Shown here piece by piece: positions 1 through 5,486 of a stretch of DNA of 6,598 nt. Origin of the DNA: Chitinophagales bacterium (GTDB lineage: Bacteria > Bacteroidota > Bacteroidia > Chitinophagales > BACL12); contig JACMJP010000222.1 of assembly GCA_014380545.1 (NCBI GenBank), forward strand, positions 1 to 6,598. The letters run 5' to 3'. Numbering within the stretch: position 1 is the first letter of the stretch; every line of letters starts with the position of its first letter. The notes under the pieces were generated by a model that saw nothing but the letters and a program-made list of their open reading frames with translations, did no database searches and was not told where the DNA came from. The position numbers and the translations under genes were made by a program.

Positions 1-1438
1 ATTCTTCACAAATTACTTTTCCATCCACTGCAAGTAAATATCCGGTTGCGGAAGTAGCTGCAGCGCCAATTCTTACATTACCGCTGCCATAGCACATAAT
101 TACATCACCGCCATCATCATTCAGGTACAAAGGTGAGTTTGCTCCATTATTTCTTGCCATTATTTCATTATTATCAATCACAACGTTTGTTGATGAAAGA
201 TCACCCATTGTTAAAAATCCATGGCCTGAAAGTGATGCATCAACTCCGTTCCCGATGTGTACTTTGCCATCAAAATATCCGGCCCATTGTGTAGGTCCTC
301 CTGTTGTTGTTCCATATACACCGTAAGATGTTCCTGCTGTTGTTCCTGCTGTGCCATAAACCCCATACGTATCACCTGCAGCACCGAAACCACTTCCATA
401 AACTCCATATCCTGTTTGGGCTCCGTTTGATGCTGTTCCTTTAACACCTATCTGTCCACCGCTTGATATTAAACCTGTTCCGTATCCGAAATTATAGGCA
501 TTACTTATTTCAACTAAATTAAAATTAGTAGTACCTGTTCCTGTCCATGGTTTTGATATTCTTGAAATAGTACTGGTTCCTGATGTTTGTATTTCAAAAT
601 TATAAGAAGGAGAAGTTGTTCCAATACCAATTTTGCCTGTGTTGTCAATTACAAGGCGATCACCTCCATTATTAATTCTGAACTGACTTGTTGCTTCATC
701 ATAATAGGTCCATGCTTTAGAAACGCCACCAATTGCATATCCATAAAATGGTTTTCTTCCTGATGTTCCTCCCATATCAAGATACATTCCTCCGTATCCT
801 GTTACGAATCCGGATTTCACAACAAAATTTGCACTGCCGATCATTGATGTTGTATTAATTCCAACATTTCCTGAATTATCATAAATAGTAGAACTTCCTA
901 CACTGGATGCTCCTGTGAATTTTGTTATATAATTACTTGTTCCTGATCCTGAAATTCCACCGCCAGCGCCTGTGGCTGTAGTCATAGATGTCCCGTCAGA
1001 AAAACGAAGTGTATTAATATATCCTTCGTCCCATCTGTTAGTTGAACTTCCGAGATCTAAAGTTCCTGTTGTGCCGGGATTTAATGATTGATTAATTGCA
1101 GTTCCTGTTGCGCTTAAATTTGATAAATTCAAATTCGCTCCTTTCGTGGAAACTGCTGTCCATGCTGTTCCATTAAAATAATAAAAACCGGGGGTTGAAT
1201 TGGTTTGATAAATTAATAACCCGGTTGCAGGAGTTGCAATTGCATCCCGTTGTGTTTTTGTCATTCTAGGTGCAAGCATACCCTGCGTAGTAGAATTTAC
1301 TTCAAGGATAGATGATGCATTCGGAGTTGTTGTTCCGACTCCAGCACTACCTGTTGCAGGAAATGTATTTGTTTGCGCAAACAATTGTGTTGTGCATAAC
1401 AAAATAATTGTGGCTAAAAGTGTAATTTGATTCTTCAT
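1..1438 (-). CDS. Secreted tail-fibre-like repetitive surface protein, N-terminal 479 residues (3' end off left edge)
   Basis: No catalytic motif is visible. The protein resembles the large Bacteroidota exported proteins that look like phage tail fibres. The start at 1438 opens a clean Sec signal peptide (MKNQ, hydrophobic core, LFA then Q, cleavage after about residue 21). Residues 32-95 hold the hallmark opening block of this group: GVGTTTPNASSILEVN, then GMLAPRMTKTQRDAI, ATGLLIYQT and FYYFNGTAW. Residues 168-195 (SNYITKFTGASSVGSSTIYD, GNVGI) and 265-277 (DNTGKIGIGTTSP) repeat the theme. Residues 344-376 hold three YGVYG motifs and are followed by AGYFDGKVHIG. The last visible residues, LLAVDGKVICEE, match the point where homologues enter a short conserved C-terminal region, often an S74 or intramolecular-chaperone-like tail-fibre domain; that part is outside the window. 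Composition is rich in Gly, Thr, Ser and Asn, as in beta-solenoid fibres. The leader is A/T-rich with no Shine-Dalgarno. A strong terminator lies between this gene and the upstream one, so it is probably a separate transcription unit. An adhesive or structural role is inference. Confidence 0.85.
   Translation of the reverse strand, partial: MKNQITLLATIILLCTTQLFAQTNTFPATGSAGVGTTTPNASSILEVNSTTQGMLAPRMTKTQRDAIATPATGLLIYQTNSTPGFYYFNGTAWTAVSTKGANLNLSNLSATGTAINQSLNPGTTGTLDLGSSTNRWDEGYINTLRFSDGTSMTTATGAGGGISGSGTSNYITKFTGASSVGSSTIYDNSGNVGINTTSMIGSANFVVKSGFVTGYGGMYLDMGGTSGRKPFYGYAIGGVSKAWTYYDEATSQFRINNGGDRLVIDNTGKIGIGTTSPSYNFEIQTSGTSTISRISKPWTGTGTTNFNLVEISNAYNFGYGTGLISSGGQIGVKGTASNGAQTGYGVYGSGFGAAGDTYGVYGTAGTTAGTSYGVYGTTTGGPTQWAGYFDGKVHIGNGVDASLSGHGFLTMGDLSSTNVVIDNNEIMARNNGANSPLYLNDDGGDVIMCYGSGNVRIGAAATSATGYLLAVDGKVICEE
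311..409 (-). repeat. YGVYG tandem motif block inside the tail-fibre-like gene
   Basis: Three YGVYG motifs (residues 344-348, 358-362 and 372-376 of the protein) are spaced exactly 14 residues apart, separated by Gly/Ala/Thr-rich linkers. At the DNA level each motif is a variant of TATGG(A/G)GTTTATGG, so the block is a protein-level repeat rather than an exact DNA repeat. Similar YGVYG runs are common in Bacteroidota tail-fibre-like proteins. Confidence 0.7.
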
Positions 1439-1492
1439 AATTATTTTTTTAAAATTTTAGAGATAAAAATTAAGATGATTGTTTTTTTATGT

Positions 1493-1515
1493 TTTGATAT
1501 TTTTATGATATCAAA
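1493..1515. repeat. 8-bp inverted repeat in the leader of the tail-fibre-like gene
   Basis: TTTGATAT at 1493-1500 and ATATCAAA at 1508-1515 are perfect inverted copies separated by 7 bases. The right arm shares four bases (1512-1515) with the candidate -7 box at 1512-1519. An operator or a leader hairpin is possible. In such AT-rich DNA an 8-bp palindrome can also arise by chance. Confidence 0.35.
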
Positions 1516-1547
1516 CATATTTGGTTTGAAAAATTTAATGATGCAAA
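1512..1547 (-). promoter_or_regulatory. Candidate Bacteroidota promoter for the tail-fibre-like gene
   Basis: On the minus strand TATGTTTG (1519 to 1512) fits the Bacteroidota -7 consensus TAnnTTTG exactly. A TTTG (1547 to 1544) could be the -33 box, but the spacer is 24 nt against the usual 19-21, which weakens the call. The implied leader is about 70 nt to the ATG at 1438. It lies downstream of the terminator of the preceding gene, which fits an independent transcription unit. Confidence 0.3.
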
Positions 1548-1609
1548 CTAACAGCGATTAAAAATTATTTGAAAAGAGAATTTTTCCTGCTTGTAGCTGA
1601 TGGTAAAAA

Positions 1610-1667
1610 GTGTGATGAATAATGATTTAGAATATTACAAAAGGAGCATACTCATTATTCATCACAC
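1610..1667 (-). terminator. Hairpin terminator after the seven-repeat propeller gene
   Basis: Perfect 16-bp inverted repeat: GTGTGATGAATAATGA at 1610-1625 pairs with TCATTATTCATCACAC at 1652-1667, with a 26-nt loop. It begins 4 bases after the stop codon of the gene ending at 1672. Read on the minus strand, the stem is followed at once by TTTTTACC, the U-tract of an intrinsic terminator. The other strand has no T-run after the stem, so termination is directional. The stem is AT-rich and the loop is long, so it could also act as an mRNA 3'-end stabiliser. Confidence 0.7.
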
Positions 1668-1671
1668 CTCG

Positions 1672-3444
1672 TTATTGCTTAATAAATTTTTCTACTGAAT
1701 TATTAATCTGTATAAAATAAACGCCGGGTGATAGATCAGAAATATTTATTTCACCTGAGAAAGGAATTGATTTAATTATTCTTCCTTCAATATTTTGTAT
1801 TTCAATCTTATCATTCAATAGTTCCTGATGAATATTCGATATTTGAATTGTATTAATGGCAGGATTAGGGTAAATAATAAATTGTTGCACTGAAGTTACT
1901 TCGTCAATTGCATCGGGTGGAAGAATAATATCTTCCTGTTTATATTTTCCCATCCAGATGTTGTCGCCATAAGTTGGAATTGTGTAAGGCAGCCAGATAA
2001 AATTACTATCGAGGTTTGCATCAAAATCATCACTGTTATAAAACCATCCACCAACACATATATTATATTCATTATCCAATGCAATAGCTGTTGAAAAATC
2101 CCAGCCTGAACCACCCATATTATAGGCCCAAATTAATTCTGCACTGCTATCATACTTCGCAATGTAAATATCTTTTTCGCCGATAGCCTGCAAAGCATAA
2201 ACACTATCTGCATTAAAATCAAAATCTGCTTCATAAGGAACTCCGCTGCTATAATTAAAATCACCAGTGAGATAGATGTCATTATTTGCATCAATTATCA
2301 TATCCAGGTTATATCCTATTACTTTTGGTGCTGTAGTATTCACCCAAATAAAATCGCCATCAGTTGTATATTTTGCGAAATATGAATCATAATCAGAATA
2401 TGTTTCAATAATATTTTCGCCTTCATTCATATCAAAATCCCCTTCGCCATAAATTAATCCTGTTACATAAATATTATCTGCATTATCAAGTGCTAATGCA
2501 TAAACAGAATTACTGTAACCCCCATTAAATCCATTATCACCAACAATACTTTTCGCCCAGATTAAATCAGCATCGCTATTATATTTTGCAATAAACGCAT
2601 CGCCTTCTTTTGGCCAGCCCACCATTGTTCCATCTGCCGCATCAAGCAATTGTCCGTAAAAATCTCCTGTGCCCTGGAATGTCCCGGTTACAATAATATT
2701 TCCACCCGCATCCACTGCTACTTCATTTGCATAATCATCATCAACACCACCCATTCTGAATACCCAGCTTACCTCACCATCAGTATTATATTTTGCAAGA
2801 AAGCCATCGTATTTATCTAATGTGCTGTTTATTTCAAGAACACCGGCATCTGTTCCATCAAAATCAACGGTGCCTTTAAATTGTCCGGTGATATAAATAT
2901 TTCCTGCACCATCTATTGTAATATTGTTTATCCAATCATCTCCTACAGCGCCCATACCATGCCCCCAAACAAATTCGCCTTCTTTATTAAATTTTACCAG
3001 AAACATATCATATCCGCCATGCGCCACTACCAGATCCTGATCTACAATATCAGGATTTAAATCAATTGTTCCCGCAGAATATCCATAATATCCAATCGCA
3101 TAAATATTATCAGCATTATCAACTGCCATTTTATAAATACCGTCATAAGCAGGTCCGCCGAAATTTAGTCCCCAGGAAACATTTCCATCTTCATCAAATT
3201 TTTCAATGAATGCATCCTGCTGACCGATTTGGTAAAGTATTTCAGAAAATTCAGTGGGATCCATGTCAGTAGTGCTATACATTTGCCCACCGATAATAAT
3301 ATTATTTTCACTATCTGTTACAAGAGCATCTAAATTTTCCTGTCCCACATCGCCTATGCTGTAAGCCCATTTGTAAGTTGGAATTTGAGAGAAAATGTTT
3401 TGTGTTACAAAAAGAAATATTGTGTATATAAATATCTTTTTCAT
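1672..3444 (-). CDS. T9SS-secreted seven-repeat beta-propeller (SBBP-like) protein
   Basis: Secreted protein of 590 residues with no visible catalytic motif. Residues 1-19 are a Sec signal peptide (MKKIF, hydrophobic core, cleavage near IFS/Q). Residues about 24-502 form seven repeats of 65-72 residues. Each has a conserved Trp (26, 91, 160, 227, 296, 367, 439) in a strand such as EVSWVFRMGG, then a D-x-x-x-NIYxTG strand (for example DGAGNIYITG), then an acidic DFD-type turn, and then D-x-F-I/L-x-K-Y-N leading into the next Trp. The final NIWMGKY (496-501) supplies the strand that would close repeat 1, as expected for a seven-bladed propeller. This resembles the SBBP beta-propeller repeat. 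Residues about 515-590 are a type A T9SS sorting domain: IYPNPA at 524, DLSPGVYFIQI at 570-580 and KFIKQ at the C-terminus. It lies 80 bp downstream of the ELWxxDGT gene and probably shares its transcript. A surface binding or scaffold role is inference. Confidence 0.9.
   Translation of the reverse strand: MKKIFIYTIFLFVTQNIFSQIPTYKWAYSIGDVGQENLDALVTDSENNIIIGGQMYSTTDMDPTEFSEILYQIGQQDAFIEKFDEDGNVSWGLNFGGPAYDGIYKMAVDNADNIYAIGYYGYSAGTIDLNPDIVDQDLVVAHGGYDMFLVKFNKEGEFVWGHGMGAVGDDWINNITIDGAGNIYITGQFKGTVDFDGTDAGVLEINSTLDKYDGFLAKYNTDGEVSWVFRMGGVDDDYANEVAVDAGGNIIVTGTFQGTGDFYGQLLDAADGTMVGWPKEGDAFIAKYNSDADLIWAKSIVGDNGFNGGYSNSVYALALDNADNIYVTGLIYGEGDFDMNEGENIIETYSDYDSYFAKYTTDGDFIWVNTTAPKVIGYNLDMIIDANNDIYLTGDFNYSSGVPYEADFDFNADSVYALQAIGEKDIYIAKYDSSAELIWAYNMGGSGWDFSTAIALDNEYNICVGGWFYNSDDFDANLDSNFIWLPYTIPTYGDNIWMGKYKQEDIILPPDAIDEVTSVQQFIIYPNPAINTIQISNIHQELLNDKIEIQNIEGRIIKSIPFSGEINISDLSPGVYFIQINNSVEKFIKQ
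1939..3375 (-). repeat. Seven propeller-type repeats of about 68 residues
   Basis: The seven units cover residues 24-502 of the encoded protein. Trp-to-Trp spacings are 65, 69, 67, 69, 71 and 72 residues. Each unit shares KY-x-x-D-G-x-x-x-W and N-I-Y-x-x-G strands and usually ends in an Asp-rich DFD turn. The fifth and sixth units carry small insertions. The units have diverged in DNA, so this is an old protein-level repeat. Confidence 0.8.
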
Positions 3445-3524
3445 AATTATATTTTTAAATCGGGTTATGAATGATGAATAATCAGTTTTGAATTAATTTC
3501 CTGTTGGTTTCTCTAACGACTGCA
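3445..3524 (-). other. 80-bp operon-internal gap between the two propeller genes
   Basis: No TAnnTTTG-type -7 box and no strong hairpin are visible, which supports co-transcription of the genes on either side. On the + strand TGATGAATAAT at 3472-3482 is an 11-bp copy of the terminator stem at 1613-1623. The leader just before the ATG at 3444 (TTTAAAAATATAATT) closely resembles that before the ATG at 1438 (TTTTAAAAAAATAATT). This suggests a shared A-rich translation-initiation context in place of a Shine-Dalgarno. Confidence 0.5.
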
Positions 3525-5153
3525 TTACTTATCCTTAATAAATTTTGTAACTGAATTATTTATTCTTATTAAATAAATTCCCGTTGTTAAATTTTTAATA
3601 TTTATTGTTTGTGTGCCGGATAGCAGAGTTGAAGAATAAATAATTTCACCTAAAGTATTTATAACCAGTATTTTTTCATTTGTCCCGAAATGATTATGAG
3701 CGATAGTTATTAAATTAACAGCAGGATTTGGGTAAATATGTATTTCATTATTTTCCGCAACATCATTTATTCCTGTTGCAAATTCCGGTTCAAATAACCA
3801 AAGCTCACCCCCATACGCATCAGAAGTGGCATCTAAAATTACTTTGTCATTATAGGTGATCATTTCATATGGATAACTCAAATCATCACATGTCATTGAT
3901 TGAAAAGTTCCATCCACAGTTCCGTTGCTTTGAAATATTGTTGTACATCCATTATCATCATCATAGCCTTTGTAAATAATATTATTTCCATTTACAACTG
4001 TTGCGCTATAATCAGCAAATGATCCTGATTCAATTGCAGATAAAAAAGTCGTTCCTGCATCAGAACCATCAGTAACCCATAAACCCCGTTCATCATCGTC
4101 ATTATCTCCATTAAAATATATTTTATTTTCAGCAGGTAACCAATAAAATTCAACTGAAAAATCATTTCCGTTATTATCTTTTAATTGCACTGTGCCAACG
4201 TCTGTTCCATCACTGATAAATAAAACATCATAGCTCTCAGGCCTGGCGGTAAAAATTAATTTATCATTCAGAATATGAAATTCTCTAGGATCACTCCCGT
4301 CTTCATCCTCTGGATTTAAACTTTTAAATAATATTGTTCCGGAAGGTGTGCCATCCGTTCTCCATAATTCAAAATTATACGCATCCACATTATCATCTCC
4401 GGAAAAATAAACGTAATCACCAAATTTGAAAAAAGCATTTCCATAATCATATGATCTCGTCCACATTTGTTTTATCAAGACACTACCAGCTTCCGTTCCA
4501 TCACTTTTCCATATCTCAGATTCATCATCCGCATTTCTGCATTGAAAATATAATGTGTTATCAATGTTTGATAAAAATTGAGGAACACTGCTGCTGCCTG
4601 CAGCAAAATCTTTTACTAAATAAGTTCCGGCTTCTGTTCCATCACTTCTCCACAATTCAATATTATTTCCGCCGCCGTCTGCAGCAAAATATAATACATC
4701 ATCCATCACAGTAAAATATTGGGCTGACATGAATGTTGAATTAGAGCAATCGCCTAAACCGGGATTGATGTCTTTAAGCATATAAGTTCCCGCCTCTGTT
4801 CCATCACTCCTCCATATTTCAGAACCATGTATATTATCGGTAGCCCTGAAATATAAAATATCATTCATAACGATATACTCACTGCCGCAACCCCAGGTTG
4901 ATTCGCAATGAGAAGCAGCACCAGGTCCTATATTTTTTACCATATAGGTGCCTTCTTCTGTTGCATCTGTTCGCCATAATTCACCGCCATTTACACCATC
5001 ATTAGCGAAGAAATAAACAACATCATTAATTTCACAAAATCTGCCGGGATAGGAATGTCCGTCCCCGGGGAAGATGTCTTTAATAAGTTGCGGAACAGGC
5101 TGCGCAAGTAGTTTCAATGAGAAACATGTTGCAATGAGTAAAATTTGCTTCAT
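3525..5153 (-). CDS. T9SS-secreted ELWxxDGTxxGT-repeat protein
   Basis: Secreted protein of 542 residues with no visible enzyme motif. Residues 1-17 form a Sec signal peptide (MKQILL, hydrophobic core, LLA then Q). Residues about 20-455 are repeats of the ELWxxDGTxxGT family: ELWRTDATEEGT (58), EIWRSDGTEAGT (112), ELWRSDGTEAGT (166), EIWKSDGTEAGS (213), ELWRTDGTPSGT (262), a degenerate LFISDGTDVGT (311), GLWVTDGSDAGT (357), a degenerate IFQSNGTVDGT (406), and a last ELW (450) without the DGT part. Between them run YFxAxD strands and K-D-I-x-P-G turns, consistent with a beta-propeller. The opening LIKDIFPG (23-30) lacks the preceding ELW half and the last ELW lacks the following half, so the two ends probably close the ring. 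Residues about 466-542 are a T9SS type A sorting domain: IYPNPA at 473, LTTGIYLIRI at 522-531 and KFIKDK at the end. It is the first gene of a probable two-gene operon. Its ligand is unknown. Confidence 0.9.
   Translation of the reverse strand: MKQILLIATCFSLKLLAQPVPQLIKDIFPGDGHSYPGRFCEINDVVYFFANDGVNGGELWRTDATEEGTYMVKNIGPGAASHCESTWGCGSEYIVMNDILYFRATDNIHGSEIWRSDGTEAGTYMLKDINPGLGDCSNSTFMSAQYFTVMDDVLYFAADGGGNNIELWRSDGTEAGTYLVKDFAAGSSSVPQFLSNIDNTLYFQCRNADDESEIWKSDGTEAGSVLIKQMWTRSYDYGNAFFKFGDYVYFSGDDNVDAYNFELWRTDGTPSGTILFKSLNPEDEDGSDPREFHILNDKLIFTARPESYDVLFISDGTDVGTVQLKDNNGNDFSVEFYWLPAENKIYFNGDNDDDERGLWVTDGSDAGTTFLSAIESGSFADYSATVVNGNNIIYKGYDDDNGCTTIFQSNGTVDGTFQSMTCDDLSYPYEMITYNDKVILDATSDAYGGELWLFEPEFATGINDVAENNEIHIYPNPAVNLITIAHNHFGTNEKILVINTLGEIIYSSTLLSGTQTINIKNLTTGIYLIRINNSVTKFIKDK
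3798..4982 (-). repeat. Nine ELW-type repeat units of 44-54 residues
   Basis: The units span residues 58-452 of the encoded protein, with spacings of about 54, 54, 47, 49, 47, 47, 48 and 44 residues. The 3' units (residues 311 and 406) have lost the Trp. On the + strand the segments near 4495, 4636 and 4798 share the exact core GTTCCATCAC within longer similar blocks encoding the (R/K)SDGTEAG strand, so units 2-4 are more alike than the rest. Confidence 0.8.
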
Positions 5154-5180
5154 TTTTTTGAGTTTGAAAATTTAATAATA

Positions 5181-5212
5181 CAAAGAAATTGTTGATTTAG
5201 GGTTTTTGCAAA
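5181..5212 (-). promoter_or_regulatory. Candidate proximal promoter for the ELW-repeat gene
   Basis: On the minus strand TTTG (5212 to 5209) is an exact -33 box, followed after 20 nt by TTTCTTTG (5188 to 5181). The latter differs from the -7 consensus TAnnTTTG only at the A. Spacing is ideal for the Bacteroidota primary sigma factor. The implied leader is short, about 20-25 nt before the ATG at 5153. Confidence 0.35.
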
Positions 5213-5261
5213 GAGAAAATGAATGTCGTTGTAGCTTAGAGTTTTGGTAAAAGTACCTGAG

Positions 5262-5293
5262 CAAATATAAAGAGCGATGCCATAAGAATTAAA
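5262..5293 (-). promoter_or_regulatory. Candidate distal promoter for the ELW-repeat gene
   Basis: On the minus strand TATATTTG (5269 to 5262) matches the Bacteroidota -7 consensus TAnnTTTG exactly. TTTA (5293 to 5290), 20 nt upstream, matches three of four positions of the -33 TTTG box. Transcription would start near 5256 and leave a leader of about 100 nt. It lies just downstream of the hairpin at 5315-5346, as expected of a new transcription unit. Confidence 0.4.
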
Positions 5294-5314
5294 TTGAGCA
5301 ATTATTTTTATAAA

Positions 5315-5346
5315 ATACTTTCCGAACTTCAAAGCCCGGAAAGTAT
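5315..5346 (-). terminator. 10-bp hairpin, probable terminator
   Basis: ATACTTTCCG at 5315-5324 and CGGAAAGTAT at 5337-5346 are perfect inverted copies around a 12-nt loop. On the minus strand the stem is followed by TTTATAAAAATA, a short and imperfect U-tract. It is 140 nt after the stop of the metalloprotease gene but only 46 nt after the apparent stop of the decayed sorting-domain tail. It may therefore be the original terminator of that lost gene, now used by the protease transcript. Confidence 0.5.
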
Positions 5347-5392
5347 ATGGTTCATTATGTTATTTCTATTTTATTGTTCATTGCCCATTCTT

Positions 5393-5475
5393 TTATTGTA
5401 TAATAAATTTTCTACTGAATTAACTCTGGTAAAATTTCAAACCCAGGACAGAGTTGCCTCAAGAATGTTGAATGA
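5393..5475 (-). pseudogene. Decayed 3' end of a T9SS cargo gene (sorting-domain remnant)
   Basis: On the minus strand this stretch reads as a broken type A sorting-domain tail. TCATTCAACATT gives SFNI, a following ACTCTGTCC gives TLS, and GGGTTT starts the G-V-Y strand. Then ACCAGAGTTAATTCAGTAGAA gives TRVNSVE. Adding one A to the A-run lets it continue as KFIIQ and stop at 5393-5395. The + strand segment 5401-5422 matches 22 of 23 bases of 1680-1702, the matching end of the seven-repeat propeller gene, with one T missing. At least two or three small indels and an in-frame TGA break the reading frame. No upstream body of the gene remains, because the intact protease stop is at 5487. The recognition rests on alignment by eye to the neighbouring tails. 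Confidence 0.55.
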
Positions 5476-5486
5476 TCTTGAAAAAA

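Larger units (their letters stand above)
5154..5486. other. Gene-free interval between the protease gene and the ELW-repeat gene
   Basis: These 333 bp hold no convincing intact gene. In transcription order they contain a decayed T9SS sorting-domain tail (5475-5393), a 10-bp hairpin (5346-5315), and two candidate promoters (5294-5262 and 5212-5181) that would serve the gene starting at 5153. A second, weaker hairpin (AACTCTG at 5422-5428 with CAGAGTT at 5449-5455) lies within the decayed segment. The rest is AT-rich with nothing recognisable. Confidence 0.6.

Noticed and set aside
211..447. Gln-rich open frame on the minus strand, 78 codons
   Set aside because: It is a shifted reading of the Gly/Thr-rich repeat region of the fibre-like gene, which is intact in the other frame.
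5109..5153. Lipoprotein signal in the ELW-repeat protein (LIATC, Cys at residue 10)
   Set aside because: Thr before the Cys does not fit a lipobox and the Cys is too close to the N-terminus. A normal signal peptidase I site (LLA then Q at 17/18) follows.
5150..5332. Open frame on the minus strand, 60 codons, ending at the start of the ELW-repeat gene
   Set aside because: It starts at a TTG inside the loop of the hairpin, covers both candidate promoters, and its product has no recognisable features.
5422..5455. Second hairpin (AACTCTG with CAGAGTT, 20-nt loop) as a terminator
   Set aside because: The stem has only 7 bp with a long loop, is not followed by a T-run on either strand, and lies within the decayed coding remnant.
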